Shown in pieces: positions 33,378-42,792 of a stretch of 64,000 nucleotides of DNA (position 1 is the first letter of the stretch; each line of letters opens with the position of its first letter). Under the pieces are notes generated by a model. The model saw nothing but the letters and a program-made list of their open reading frames with translations, had not been told where the DNA came from and ran no database searches. Origin of the DNA: an uncultured Lachnospiraceae bacterium (GTDB lineage Bacteria; Bacillota; Clostridia; Lachnospirales; Lachnospiraceae). Position numbers and translations under genes: made by a program. The stretch lies in contig CAJJYZ010000003.1 in NCBI GenBank assembly GCA_905197485.1, forward strand, positions 1-64,000, in the 5' to 3' direction.

Positions 33378-34736
33378 TTAAAACCTTTGTCTTTCAAATC
33401 CTCGCAGCCAATCCGCTTTCCGATAATAGATGAAGAATGCAATCGAACTCAGTCCCCATGTAATCGGATATACCCAGTAGACAACTTCGATTCCCGGTAT
33501 GATATGTCCTGCAATCGTAATAATCATCACGCGGATGACACACCAGAATGCAAGCATGACGAACATCGGTACCATTGATTTTCCCGCGCCTCGAAGCACT
33601 GCCGATATGGCGTGCGAGTATGCAAGGAGGCAAAAGAAGAACGCTTCTACCCTGGCTCTGTCCGTCCCATACATTATCACTTCCGGAGTCCGGTCAAATG
33701 CTGCCGTAAGCGCCGGAGCGAAGATATAGATAACAACGCCGATTGCCTCCGCAAGAATCACCGAGCTTAAAATACCAAACCGCGCGCCCTTTTTCACCCT
33801 GTCATATTCCTTTGCTCCTAGATTCTGACCGACAAACGTTGTAATCGCCATGGTAAAACTTGTGATTGGAAGGAACGCAAATCCTTCAATCTTGGAATAT
33901 GCGCCGCATCCCGCCATCGCCATCTCCCCGAAGGAATTGATGCTGGATTGTACGACGACGTTTGCGATGGCAATGATAGAGTTCTGTACACCGGACGGAA
34001 GTCCGATTTTAATAATCTGCCCGAGCATTTCTTTATCAAACCGAACCTTCCTGCACACAAGACGATACTCATCCTTCGTCCGCAGCAACTGTATCATACA
34101 GAGCCCCGCGCTCACAAACTGGGAAATCGCCGTTGCCAGAGCCGCAGAACCAACTCCCATATGGAATACAGTAATAAATACAATGTCCAGAACAATATTG
34201 ATGACAGACGAAATCACCAGGTAATAGAGCGGATGCTTGCTATCGCCCACCGATTGCAGGATTCCGACAAATACATTGTACATGACAAATCCTGTGGAAC
34301 CCAGAAAATAAATCCGGAAATACGATACCGATTCCGGCAATACGTTCGCCGGAGTATCCATCCACACAAGAATCTGAGGCGCCAACGTTGCTCCGACAAT
34401 CGTCAGCACAACACTGGCTACCAAACCGAACGCCACAGTTGTATGCACCGCCCGCTCCACCTTCTCCTTATTCCGCGCCCCATAGTATCTGGCAATGACA
34501 ACGCCGGCTCCCATGGAGATTCCGTTAAAAAAGCCAATCATAAGAAAAATCAGATTGGATGATGAGCTGACCGCCGCCAGCGCATTACTCCCAAGAAAAT
34601 TCCCGACTATCAAAGAGTCCGCCGTATTATAAAGCTGTTGGAATAAGTTGCCTAGAAAGATAGGCAATGCAAAATATGTAATTTTTCTCCAGATGGAGCC
34701 TTCCGTCATCAGCGTTTTTGTTGACGCTTTCTCCAT
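33378..34736 (-). CDS. MATE family efflux transporter (second copy)
   Basis: The protein is 452 aa from ATG 34736, which has GGGGG seven bases upstream; the ATG two codons earlier is too close to that site. It has twelve helices, with TEGSIWRKITYFALPIFLGNLFQQLYNTADSLIVGNFLG at the start and the mid-protein GEMAMAGCGAYSKIEGF and FVGQNLGAKEYDRVKKG motifs. Its role is as for the first MATE gene, substrate unknown. Its promoter region is shared with divergent trxA and contains a Crp/Fnr-like palindrome, so both could answer to the same regulator. Confidence 0.92.
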   Translation of the reverse strand: MEKASTKTLMTEGSIWRKITYFALPIFLGNLFQQLYNTADSLIVGNFLGSNALAAVSSSSNLIFLMIGFFNGISMGAGVVIARYYGARNKEKVERAVHTTVAFGLVASVVLTIVGATLAPQILVWMDTPANVLPESVSYFRIYFLGSTGFVMYNVFVGILQSVGDSKHPLYYLVISSVINIVLDIVFITVFHMGVGSAALATAISQFVSAGLCMIQLLRTKDEYRLVCRKVRFDKEMLGQIIKIGLPSGVQNSIIAIANVVVQSSINSFGEMAMAGCGAYSKIEGFAFLPITSFTMAITTFVGQNLGAKEYDRVKKGARFGILSSVILAEAIGVVIYIFAPALTAAFDRTPEVIMYGTDRARVEAFFFCLLAYSHAISAVLRGAGKSMVPMFVMLAFWCVIRVMIITIAGHIIPGIEVVYWVYPITWGLSSIAFFIYYRKADWLRGFERQRF

Positions 34737-34781
34737 TCTCATTCCCCCATTCTCACAAATTTCCCAAACTTTTTCCCCAAA

Positions 34782-34823
34782 TGTGACATAGTCACAGAGA
34801 AAACGGGTAATACCAACTATAAT
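34782..34823 (+). promoter_or_regulatory. trxA promoter with Crp/Fnr-like palindrome
   Basis: TGTGACATAGTCACA (34782-34796) is a perfect inverted repeat of the Crp/Fnr type. TATAAT lies at 34818-34823, and the sequence at the -35 place (CAGAGA) is poor. With a start near 34830 the palindrome is centred at about -41, the position of class II activator sites. The Crp/Fnr gene at 35173-35841 is the natural candidate. The site also lies 46 bp from the start of the divergent MATE gene. Confidence 0.62.
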
Positions 34824-34860
34824 AGAAACAAATAAAAAACAAATACAAAGGAGTGTTTAT

Positions 34861-35169
34861 ATGGCAGCATTAAATTTAACAATAGACAATTTTGACGAAG
34901 AAGTTTTAAATTCCGACAAACCGGTTCTCATCGACTTCTGGGCTCCATGGTGCGGACCTTGCCAGATGGTGCTTCCGATTATCGCAGAACTCGCAGACGA
35001 AGTTACCGATGCAAAAATCTGTAAAGTCAATGTGGATGAGAACATCGAACTTGCTCAGAAATTCCGCGTTATGAGCATCCCGACTCTTCTCGTTGTGAAA
35101 AACGGAGATGTTGTAAAACGCGAAGTCGGAGCAAAATCCAAAGAAGAAATTCTTGCAATGTTAAAATAA
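34861..35169 (+). CDS. trxA: Thioredoxin
   Basis: This 102-aa cytosolic protein has the active site WAPWCGPCQ (Cys31, Cys34) and the cis-proline loop SIPTLL, with normal length and fold pattern. It reduces disulfides and serves as hydrogen donor; no thioredoxin reductase gene is next to it. The ATG has AAAGGAGTGTTTAT. It is transcribed alone from a promoter carrying a Crp/Fnr-like palindrome and converges on the Crp/Fnr regulator gene with only three bases between the stops. Confidence 0.96.
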   Translation: MAALNLTIDNFDEEVLNSDKPVLIDFWAPWCGPCQMVLPIIAELADEVTDAKICKVNVDENIELAQKFRVMSIPTLLVVKNGDVVKREVGAKSKEEILAMLK

Positions 35170-35172
35170 CAG

Positions 35173-35841
35173 CTAAACCAAAGCTTTTAATTTTTTTTTG
35201 TCAAGGATTCTGATGCATCCGCGGGATACTTCTACGATTCCTTCTTTGACAAAATATTTCAGCATGCGGGACACAACTTCCCTGGCGCTTCCCATATATT
35301 TTGCAATCTGCTCATGGGTAAGCGTCAGGCTGTCTGTCCCGTTTTTTGCCGATTCGTCCAGAAGAAAAATGGCAAGTCTTCGGTCAAAGCTCATGAACAG
35401 AATCTGTTCCATCGCCCACATCACATCCGAGAATCTCTCGGTGGCAAGCCTGAGAGAGAAATTCTCAATGTACACATTCTTTTTACACAATTTTGAAAAT
35501 GCAGGGGCGTTAATGACAAGCACTTCGCTTTCCTTCTCCGCATCCACATGCACATCAAAATGAATACTGCTTAACACACAGGACGCCGTAAGAATACAGA
35601 CGTCCCCTTCCGTCTGTCGAAACAGTGTAATTTCCTTCCCCTCCTCCGACAGGATGTACGTGCGAAGCTCTCCTTTTTTGATAATGAGCACGCCGATGCA
35701 TTCCTGCTCTGCGCTGTGAACCTGCTCTCCCTGTTTATAAAAAGCTTTTCCCGTATTTTCCAAAATCGTCTCCCTCTCTTCTTCTGATATATCCTCCCAG
35801 AAGGTGAGTGCCTTTGTTAAATACCCTCTATCAGTTCCCAT
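35173..35841 (-). CDS. Crp/Fnr family transcriptional regulator
   Basis: This 222-aa protein has an N-terminal cyclic-nucleotide-binding-like beta-roll (about 20-125: VLIIKKGELRTYILSEEGKEITLFRQTEGDVCIL), a dimer helix (LSLRLATERFSDVMWAMEQI) and a winged HTH (LTLTHEQIAKYMGSAREVVSRMLKYF, about 172-197). The recognition helix keeps the E-x-x-SR of Fnr/Crp proteins that read TGTGA/TTGAT-type palindromes. No Fnr-like N-terminal cysteine cluster is present. The ATG overlaps the end of engB by 25 bp. It is a likely regulator of trxA and perhaps of the MATE gene. The effector is unknown. Confidence 0.9.
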   Translation of the reverse strand: MGTDRGYLTKALTFWEDISEEERETILENTGKAFYKQGEQVHSAEQECIGVLIIKKGELRTYILSEEGKEITLFRQTEGDVCILTASCVLSSIHFDVHVDAEKESEVLVINAPAFSKLCKKNVYIENFSLRLATERFSDVMWAMEQILFMSFDRRLAIFLLDESAKNGTDSLTLTHEQIAKYMGSAREVVSRMLKYFVKEGIVEVSRGCIRILDKKKLKALV

Positions 35842-36395
35842 ATCTCATCTCTTCCTTGTTTGGTCTCCGCCGAAAACGGAATGATAGTCGTTCCCGGAAC
35901 GAGCTCCAATCCCTGACGAATCATCTTCATGTGCTTCTGCACTTGGCTTCTCTTAATCTTATCCAGCTTCGTTGCAATGATAATCGGGTTGTATCCCTGA
36001 TTCACAATCCAACTGTACATCAGCTTGTCGTTTTCCGACGGTTCGTGACGGATATCAATCAGAAGAAAGACTGCTTTTAGCTGCTTGGAACTATGCAGGT
36101 AACGTTCGATTAATTTTCCCCACTGGATTTTCTCTTTTTCCGATACTCTTGCATAGCCGTATCCCGGCAAATCCACGAGATACAATTCTTTGTTTACGTT
36201 GTAAAAGTTGATGGTCTGCGTTTTCCCCGGTGTTGCCGACGTTCTTGCCAGCGATTTCCGGTTCATCAGCGCATTAATCAGAGAAGACTTTCCTACGTTG
36301 GATTTTCCGGCAAACGCCACTTCGAGAAGCTCTGTCTCCGGAAGTTTACTCGTAATCCCGCATACAATTTCCAATTCTACATTCTTAATAACCAT
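35817..36395 (-). CDS. engB: Ribosome biogenesis GTPase EngB/YsxC
   Basis: This 192-aa TRAFAC GTPase has G1 FAGKSNVGKSSLINALM near 29, the G2 threonine in SATPGKTQTINF, G3 DLPGYGYARV, G4 ATKLDKIK and G5 FSAET. It assists 50S subunit assembly. The ATG has GTAGGAGGACAAA. It follows lon by nine bases, the common lon-engB order of Firmicutes, and its end overlaps the Crp/Fnr gene. Confidence 0.96.
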   Translation of the reverse strand: MVIKNVELEIVCGITSKLPETELLEVAFAGKSNVGKSSLINALMNRKSLARTSATPGKTQTINFYNVNKELYLVDLPGYGYARVSEKEKIQWGKLIERYLHSSKQLKAVFLLIDIRHEPSENDKLMYSWIVNQGYNPIIIATKLDKIKRSQVQKHMKMIRQGLELVPGTTIIPFSAETKQGRDEIWELIEGI

Positions 36396-36404
36396 TTTGT
36401 CCTC

Positions 36405-38726
36405 CTACTCCTTTACAAGGGCAATCTCCAGAACCTCCCGCATCTGCGATACGAAGCGAATCTCTAATCCTTTCGTAATCTCTGACGAAAGTTCCTGTAC
36501 ATCTTTTTGATTCTGTGCCGGAACGATGACGGTACGGATACCCGCAATCTTTGCGGCAAGCAATTTCTCTTTCAAGCCGCCGATTGGAAGCACACGCCCA
36601 CGCAGCGTAATCTCTCCGGTCATGGCGACGTCTGCTCTCACCTTTTGATTCGTAATCGCCGAAAAATTCGCTGTAGCCATGGAGATACCTGCAGACGGCC
36701 CGTCTTTTGGCACAGCTCCTTCCGGAATGTGGATGTGAATATCATGTTTCTCAAAGTATTCCGGTTCAATCCCATATTCTCCGACAATCGAACGGATATA
36801 ACTGATTCCGGTTCTTGCAGACTCTTTCATCACATCTCCCATCTGACCGGTCAGCATAAGCTCTCCTTTTCCCGGCATCGTATTGACTTCAATCTGAAGG
36901 GTATCGCCTCCCACGCTTGTCCATGCGAGACCTCTCACAATTCCCACTTCATCCGTCTCATTAGCCATCTGATAGACATAGAGCTCTTTTCCGAGATATT
37001 TTGCGAGGCTGCTCTCCGTAATCCGGATTCTCTCTTTCTTCTCTTCCAGAATCTCCCGCGCGGCCTTCCTGCAGATATTGCCAATCTGTCGTTCTAACTG
37101 ACGGACTCCCGCTTCTCTCGTATAATTATGCGTCATCTTCCACAACGCGCCTTTACTGATAGTCAGCTGCTCTTCCGACAGACCATGCTTCTCCAACTGC
37201 TTCGGAATCAGATGCCGTTCCGCAATGTGAAGCTTCTCATTATCCGTATAGCTGCTGATTTCAATAACCTCCATACGGTCAAGAAGCGGACGCGGTATCG
37301 TCTGCAATGTGTTTGCCGTCGTCACAAACAGTACTTCCGAAAGGTCCAGAGGCACTTCCAGATAATGGTCCCTGAATTTGACATTCTGTTCGCTGTCAAG
37401 CACCTCGAGAAGCGCCGAAAACGTATCTCCTTTGTAGTCGGTGCTGACCTTGTCAATCTCATCCAGCAATAATAACGGATTCTTCACGCCCGCCGTTTTC
37501 AAACCATTTGCGATTCGTCCCGGCATCGCTCCCACATATGTTTTCCTGTGTCCGCGAATCTCCGCCTCGTCCCTGACTCCTCCGAGCGAAATCCTCACAT
37601 ATTTCTTGTGTAAAGCTTTCGCAAGCGACCTGGCAATCGACGTCTTTCCGGTTCCCGGCGGTCCTACCAGACAGAGAATCGGACTGTTTCCTTTGGATGT
37701 CAGCGCCCGCACCGCCAAGAACTCCAGGATTCTGTCCTTGACTTTCTCAAGACCATAGTGCTCTGCCTCCAGGATTTCTTTCGCGTAACCGATATCCAGA
37801 TTATCCTCGGATACTTTATCCCAAGGCATTTCCAGCATTGTTTCGATATAGGTACGAATCACTCCGCTTTCCGACGGGCTTCCCATCGTATTTTTAAACC
37901 TCTTAATCTCTTTATAGAGTTTATCCTTGACTTCCTGCGGCGCCAGAAGCTCATCCGTCATCCGCTCAAACTCTTCCGCATCCGACAGGAAAGAATCGTC
38001 TCCCAGTTCCTGACGGATAACGCGCAGTTCTTCCCGCAAAATGTATTCTCTCTGCCCTTTATCCACACGAGCTTTGACCTTCTCCTGAATCTCTTCTTTT
38101 ACTTTCAGGACTTCGGTCTCATTCGCCAGCTGCTGAATCAACATCTGATAGCGCACGAGCGGATTGGCTTCATCCAGGAATTTCTGCTTATCCTGATAAC
38201 TAAAACCGGAAGCCGCCGTCACCTCGTCAATCAATATCTTTAATTCTTCCAGTTGGTTAATCTGCTCTACCGTTTCTTTCGTAAGATGTGGATTTCTCAT
38301 GGCAAAATTTAAAAACTGCTCCCGTAATGTCCGAACCATAGCTTCCTGTTCCACCGGCTCCGCCTCCACATATGGATAGCTGTCTGTCACTGTGACGTCC
38401 GCCTGATAAAAAGCTTCGGTATCAAATAATGCATTCAGAACCGCCCTCTCCTTTCCCGTCACGAGCACCCGTAGAATTTTCTTTGGCATCTTTACAATTT
38501 GTTTAATCTCTGCAATTGTCCCTGTTTCATAGAGGTCTTCCTTCGTTACTTCTTCGGTTTCAATCTCACGCTGCGTCACGAGAAAAATCTTCTGGTCTTC
38601 CGCCATCACCTTCTGAATGGCTTCGATAGACCTTTTCCTGCTCACATCAAAATGAATGACTTCCCGCGGCAACACCGTCATTCCGCGAAGGGGCACCATT
38701 GGTATGTTTTCGATTCTTTCAGTCAT
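36405..38726 (-). CDS. lon: ATP-dependent Lon protease
   Basis: This 773-aa protein has the Lon N-terminal substrate domain (MVPLRGMTVLPREVIHFDV), a coiled-coil linker, the AAA+ domain with Walker A LVGPPGTGKTSIAR and Walker B LLLDEIDKV, and the C-terminal serine protease with Ser in PKDGPSAGISMATA and Lys in GGLKEKLLAAKIAG. It degrades misfolded and regulatory proteins in the cytosol. Its N terminus begins just after a strong terminator hairpin that isolates it from clpX. engB follows. Confidence 0.96.
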   Translation of the reverse strand: MTERIENIPMVPLRGMTVLPREVIHFDVSRKRSIEAIQKVMAEDQKIFLVTQREIETEEVTKEDLYETGTIAEIKQIVKMPKKILRVLVTGKERAVLNALFDTEAFYQADVTVTDSYPYVEAEPVEQEAMVRTLREQFLNFAMRNPHLTKETVEQINQLEELKILIDEVTAASGFSYQDKQKFLDEANPLVRYQMLIQQLANETEVLKVKEEIQEKVKARVDKGQREYILREELRVIRQELGDDSFLSDAEEFERMTDELLAPQEVKDKLYKEIKRFKNTMGSPSESGVIRTYIETMLEMPWDKVSEDNLDIGYAKEILEAEHYGLEKVKDRILEFLAVRALTSKGNSPILCLVGPPGTGKTSIARSLAKALHKKYVRISLGGVRDEAEIRGHRKTYVGAMPGRIANGLKTAGVKNPLLLLDEIDKVSTDYKGDTFSALLEVLDSEQNVKFRDHYLEVPLDLSEVLFVTTANTLQTIPRPLLDRMEVIEISSYTDNEKLHIAERHLIPKQLEKHGLSEEQLTISKGALWKMTHNYTREAGVRQLERQIGNICRKAAREILEEKKERIRITESSLAKYLGKELYVYQMANETDEVGIVRGLAWTSVGGDTLQIEVNTMPGKGELMLTGQMGDVMKESARTGISYIRSIVGEYGIEPEYFEKHDIHIHIPEGAVPKDGPSAGISMATANFSAITNQKVRADVAMTGEITLRGRVLPIGGLKEKLLAAKIAGIRTVIVPAQNQKDVQELSSEITKGLEIRFVSQMREVLEIALVKE

Positions 38727-38742
38727 AAGTCCTCCTTCTATA

Positions 38743-38773
38743 AAAAAGATTGCGCAGCCTGCGCAATCTTTTT
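38743..38773. terminator. Bidirectional terminator after clpX
   Basis: A perfect 15-bp stem, AAAAAGATTGCGCAG (38743-38757) with CTGCGCAATCTTTTT (38759-38773), is followed on the minus strand by TTTTTTATA. It overlaps the clpX stop codon and separates it from lon. The GATTGCGC arm matches hairpins at 92 and 19327. Confidence 0.85.
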
Positions 38774-40019
38774 ATGCACTAATAAAATGCTCGTTATCTC
38801 TGATATACAACGGCTCCGAGACTCCTTGTACCGCCTCTTTTGTAATTCTGCATCCTCGGATGCTTTCATCGGATGGAACATGGTACATCGTATCCATCAT
38901 GATTTTTTCCATGATTGCACGAAGACCTCTTGCTCCCGTTTTTCTCTCCAGCGAAGTCTTGGCAATCTCAACAAGAGCATCTTCATCAAATGTAAGTTCT
39001 ACGCCATCCAGCTCCAAAAGTTTCTGGTACTGTTTTACAATCGCGCTCTTTGGCTTTGTCAGAATCTGAATCAGCGCTTCCTCATCCAGAAGTTCCAACG
39101 ATACTGTGACCGGAAGACGTCCGACAAGTTCCGGAATCAGACCGAATTTCACAAGGTCCTGCGGAAGTACCTGTTTTAACAGGCGGTCCACGCTGTATTC
39201 ATGTTTTCCGGCAATCTCGGCATTGAATCCGATGGATTTCTTATCGATACGTGTCTCTATCACCTTATCAATTCCCTCAAATGCGCCTCCGCAAATGAAG
39301 AGAATGTTCGTTGTGTCAATCTGAATCAACTCCTGATGCGGATGCTTTCTTCCACCCTGCGGAGGTACCGATGCAATCGTTCCTTCGATAATCTTAAGAA
39401 GCGCCTGCTGTACGCCTTCACCGGATACGTCTCTTGTAATGGATGGGTTCTCGGATTTTCTTGTAATCTTATCGATTTCGTCAATATAGATGATTCCATA
39501 TTCCGCCTTATCGATGTCGCCGTCCGCCGCCTGGATAATCTTCAGCAGAATGTTCTCCACATCCTCGCCGACATATCCCGCTTCTGTCAGGGCTGTCGCA
39601 TCTGCAATTGCAAACGGGACGTTCAATACTTTCGCAAGCGTCTGGGCAAGCATCGTCTTTCCACATCCGGTCGGCCCTAACATCAGAATATTACTCTTCT
39701 GAAGGTCCACTCCCAAGTCTTTCTCCGCCATGATTCTCTTGTAGTGATTATAAACCGCTACAGAAAGCACCTTCTTCGCCTCTTCCTGTCCTACGACATA
39801 GTCGTCCAGGAACGCTTTCAGCTCTTCCGGTTTCAAAAGATTGATGTCTCCGAAAGGATTCTCATCTCCATAGTCGAATTCTTCTTCAATAATCTCAGCA
39901 CACACGTCCACACATTCGTCGCAAATGTATACGCCATTCGGTCCGGAAATCAGTTTGCGGACTTGTGACTGTGGTTTATTACAAAATGAACATCTGATTA
40001 TCTCGTCCATTCTCGCCAT
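38772..40019 (-). CDS. clpX: ATP-dependent Clp protease ATP-binding subunit ClpX
   Basis: This 415-aa AAA+ unfoldase has an N-terminal C4 zinc domain (Cys10, Cys13, Cys33, Cys36), Walker A LMLGPTGCGKTMLAQTLA, Walker B IIYIDEIDKI, the GRKHPHQE pore-2/RKH region and the C-terminal small domain ending MYHVPSDESI. It unfolds tagged proteins and feeds them to ClpP, whose gene is 59 bp upstream. The ATG has GAGGTGAAATT. Confidence 0.97.
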   Translation of the reverse strand: MARMDEIIRCSFCNKPQSQVRKLISGPNGVYICDECVDVCAEIIEEEFDYGDENPFGDINLLKPEELKAFLDDYVVGQEEAKKVLSVAVYNHYKRIMAEKDLGVDLQKSNILMLGPTGCGKTMLAQTLAKVLNVPFAIADATALTEAGYVGEDVENILLKIIQAADGDIDKAEYGIIYIDEIDKITRKSENPSITRDVSGEGVQQALLKIIEGTIASVPPQGGRKHPHQELIQIDTTNILFICGGAFEGIDKVIETRIDKKSIGFNAEIAGKHEYSVDRLLKQVLPQDLVKFGLIPELVGRLPVTVSLELLDEEALIQILTKPKSAIVKQYQKLLELDGVELTFDEDALVEIAKTSLERKTGARGLRAIMEKIMMDTMYHVPSDESIRGCRITKEAVQGVSEPLYIRDNEHFISA

Positions 40020-40078
40020 AATTTCACCTCATTTTACACACGCAAAGGAGATGTCCGAACGACACCCCCTTTTGCTTA

Positions 40079-40660
40079 TTAACGGTTCGTCACTACTTTG
40101 TCAATCAAACCGTACGCTGCTGCTTCATCGGCAGACATAAAATTATCTCTCTCAGTATCTGCACAAATCTGTTCATAGCTCTTACCTGTTCTCTCGGCAA
40201 GAATCTCGTTCAGTTTTCTGCGGGTTTTCAAAATGTGCTCCGCAGCAATCTGAATCTCCGTAGCCTGGCCTTGTGCTCCGCCAAGCGGCTGATGAATCAT
40301 GATTTCTGCATTCGGAAGCGCAAATCTCTTTCCTTTTGCTCCACCTGCGAGAAGGAATGCTCCCATGCTTGCCGCCATTCCGATACAGGTTGTAGATACA
40401 TCACACTTGATGTACTGCATCGTATCGTAAATCGCAAGACCTGCAGATACGGAACCTCCCGGGCTGTTGATGTAAAGCTGGATATCCTTATCCGGGTCTT
40501 CTGCCTCAAGGTGCAAAAGCTGTGCAACAATAATGCTTGCCGATGCATCTGTCACTTCCTCTCCAAGAAAAATGATTCTGTCCTTTAAGAGTCTGGAGTA
40601 AATATCATAAGAACGTTCTCCGCGACTTGTCTGTTCAATGACGTAAGGTACTAAACTCAT
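40079..40660 (-). CDS. clpP: ATP-dependent Clp protease proteolytic subunit
   Basis: This 193-aa serine protease has Ser98 in CIGMAASMGAFLL, His123 in MIHQPLGGAQG and Asp172 in DTERDNFMSADEA as the triad. The N-terminal VPYVIEQTSRGERSYDIYSRLLKDRII is standard. It assembles as a double heptamer with ClpX. It lies between tig and clpX in the conserved tig-clpP-clpX order. Confidence 0.97.
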   Translation of the reverse strand: MSLVPYVIEQTSRGERSYDIYSRLLKDRIIFLGEEVTDASASIIVAQLLHLEAEDPDKDIQLYINSPGGSVSAGLAIYDTMQYIKCDVSTTCIGMAASMGAFLLAGGAKGKRFALPNAEIMIHQPLGGAQGQATEIQIAAEHILKTRRKLNEILAERTGKSYEQICADTERDNFMSADEAAAYGLIDKVVTNR

Positions 40661-40695
40661 TATGCTGCCTCCTTATATTTGCAAATACTATATTT

Positions 40696-41982
40696 TTATT
40701 TGTCTACTGCGTTGTCTGCTAAGAATGTTACCGCTTCCTGAACAGCCATATCCTGTTTCATCTGCTCTTTCTCAGCGTCTCCCATGAATTCTTTTAATTT
40801 TTCCACTTCCATCTTGTAAGCTTCTGCCATCTTTGTAAGCTCTTCATCTAATTTCTCGTCAGAGATTTCAATGTTCTCAGCTTTTACGATTGCTTCAAGA
40901 ACTAATCTTGTCTGGATACGTTTTAATGCCTGTGGTTTGAACTCTTCTAACATTTTCTCAGATGTCATTCCAGTAAACTGCATGTACTGCTCTACTGTAA
41001 GTCCCTGCTGTTTGATTCTCTGTGCGAAGTCATTTGCCATCTGGCGAACTTCTGTATCAACCATAGCGTCCGGAATATCCATAGAAGCGTTTGCTACAGC
41101 CTGCTCTACAGCCTGGTCTTCTCTTTTTCTCTTTCCTTCTGCATTTTTCTCTTCTTTGATTTTTGCCTTAATGTCAGCTTTTAACTCATCTAATGTATCA
41201 AACTCTGAAATCTCAGAAGCGAACTCATCGTTTAACTCCGGAAGTTCTTTTGCTTTGATTTCATGTACTGTACATTTGAATACCGCTTCTTTTCCAGCTA
41301 ATTCTTCTGCGTGGTACTCTTTCGGGAATGTAACGTTTACTTCTACTTCCTTCTCTGTCTCAGCGCCGATTAACTGCTCTTCGAATCCCGGAATGAAAGA
41401 ACCGGAACCGATAACTAACGGATAGTTCTCGCCTTTTCCACCTTCGAAAGCAACGCCGTCTACGAATCCTTCAAAGTCTAATACAACTTCGTCTTTATCC
41501 TGAACAGGACGTCCTTCTACTGCAACAGTTCTTGCATTTTTCTCCTGCTCTTTTACAAGTCTTTCTTCTACTTCTTTCTGTGTCACTCTGTTGGATACTT
41601 TGTCAACTGCAAGTCCTTTGTATTCTCCGAGAGTTACTTCCGGTTTTACTGCAACTTCTGCTGTGAAGATGAACGGTTTTCCCTTTTCAATCTGTACAAC
41701 TTCGATGCTTGGCTGGGAAGCGATTTCGATATCAGCTTCATCGTATGCTTTTGCGTAAGCTTCCGGAATCAATGCATTTGCTGCATCATCGTAGAAAATC
41801 TCTACGCCGTACATTTTTTCTACCATCTGACGTGGTACTTTTCCTTTACGGAAACCTGGCACGCTGATATTTTTTTTCTGTTTCATATATGCACCATTCA
41901 GTGCTTTTTCAAATTCTTCTGCTGAAACTTCAATTGTAAGCTTTGCCATATTGTGTTCCATCTTTTCTACTTGTAAACTCAT
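40696..41982 (-). CDS. tig: Trigger factor
   Basis: This 428-aa ribosome-associated chaperone has an N-terminal ribosome-binding domain with the SVPGFRKGKVPRQMVEKMYG signature (GFRKGK near 44), an FKBP-type prolyl isomerase domain at about 155-245 (DKDEVVLDFEGFVDGVAFEGGKGENYPLVIG) and a helical C-terminal substrate arm. It is the first gene of the protein-quality operon. An extended -10 (TGCTATACT) lies about 100 bp upstream. Confidence 0.96.
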   Translation of the reverse strand: MSLQVEKMEHNMAKLTIEVSAEEFEKALNGAYMKQKKNISVPGFRKGKVPRQMVEKMYGVEIFYDDAANALIPEAYAKAYDEADIEIASQPSIEVVQIEKGKPFIFTAEVAVKPEVTLGEYKGLAVDKVSNRVTQKEVEERLVKEQEKNARTVAVEGRPVQDKDEVVLDFEGFVDGVAFEGGKGENYPLVIGSGSFIPGFEEQLIGAETEKEVEVNVTFPKEYHAEELAGKEAVFKCTVHEIKAKELPELNDEFASEISEFDTLDELKADIKAKIKEEKNAEGKRKREDQAVEQAVANASMDIPDAMVDTEVRQMANDFAQRIKQQGLTVEQYMQFTGMTSEKMLEEFKPQALKRIQTRLVLEAIVKAENIEISDEKLDEELTKMAEAYKMEVEKLKEFMGDAEKEQMKQDMAVQEAVTFLADNAVDK

Positions 41983-42007
41983 TTCTATTTCCTCCTTGTA
42001 TATAAAA

Positions 42008-42087
42008 GAACATGCTTTGCACGTTCCCCGCGCACGAGCGGATTACATAGCAATAATTATCTTCTATGCACTCATTTAAACAGTATA
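42008..42087 (-). promoter_or_regulatory. tig leader with hairpin and extended -10
   Basis: On the minus strand TGCTATACT (TATACT at 42082-42087) forms an extended -10 with a weak -35. Between it and the tig ATG the RNA can fold GAACGTGC with a GCATGTTC-like arm (42008-42026). A CCGCGCACGAGCGG stretch lies between. Function of the hairpin is not evident. Confidence 0.4.
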
Positions 42088-42117
42088 GCATATCATGATG
42101 CAAATTTCTAGTATTTT

Positions 42118-42783
42118 CTACCCCTGAATTGCATCTAAACGCATGATTTTCCCAACAAATTCATCGATTTCCTCTTCCTCCAATGAAAATTCACCGTCTT
42201 CCCCTTTTTTCACCGTCAGGGTCATTTCTTCCTTCTCTCCATAAGATGCGTCCCACATCGCGGTATCCAGAAGTTCGCAGGACTCTGCCGCAATATCCAG
42301 CAGAATCTGTTCCAACTGTTCCTCCTTTGTCCCCTGATACTCCCCGGACTCGGCTTTCTTATTAATATCCACCGCGTTTTCTGCCAGATATTCCGCCCAC
42401 TTTACAAACACATCGGACGGCTCATATTCGACGAGTACCCGGTATTCCTTCCGGCTCACTTTCTCAGAGGACTCCACGTTGTACCGCATGGAACGGAATA
42501 TCTCTTCACAGAGCATATCGAATTGAATCTGCATCCCATCCGAGACGTTCAAGCCTTCCGTCAGCCCCGCCGCAAACGAAGCAATATAGTCCTCATATTC
42601 GTCTTCCAGCTCACTCTTTTTGCTTCCCTCTTCAAAAGCCATCAACGCGTCCGTCTCCCCCTGGAACATTGCGTCTAAGGAAGCCTGCACATACCCTTTC
42701 GCGTCAAACTCCTTGCATCCAGTCAGAAGAAACGCGACAAGAATCGCAAACGCCAGAATCCTCCATTTTCTTCTCTTCGTCAT
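42118..42783 (-). CDS. Putative lipoprotein of unknown function
   Basis: The 221-aa protein begins with a signal peptide ending in the lipobox LLTGC (Cys23), so it should be lipid-anchored on the outer face of the membrane. The remaining 200 residues are strongly acidic and mostly helical (YVQASLDAMFQGETDALMAF, SKKSELEDEYEDYIASFAAGL), with a short beta-like end (EEMTLTVKKGEDGEFSLEE). This resembles small DUF4878/DUF5105-type lipoproteins of clostridia without clear assignment. It follows the DJ-1-family gene by nine bases and is probably cotranscribed with it. Confidence 0.78.
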   Translation of the reverse strand: MTKRRKWRILAFAILVAFLLTGCKEFDAKGYVQASLDAMFQGETDALMAFEEGSKKSELEDEYEDYIASFAAGLTEGLNVSDGMQIQFDMLCEEIFRSMRYNVESSEKVSRKEYRVLVEYEPSDVFVKWAEYLAENAVDINKKAESGEYQGTKEEQLEQILLDIAAESCELLDTAMWDASYGEKEEMTLTVKKGEDGEFSLEEEEIDEFVGKIMRLDAIQG

Positions 42784-42792
42784 GAACTCTCC

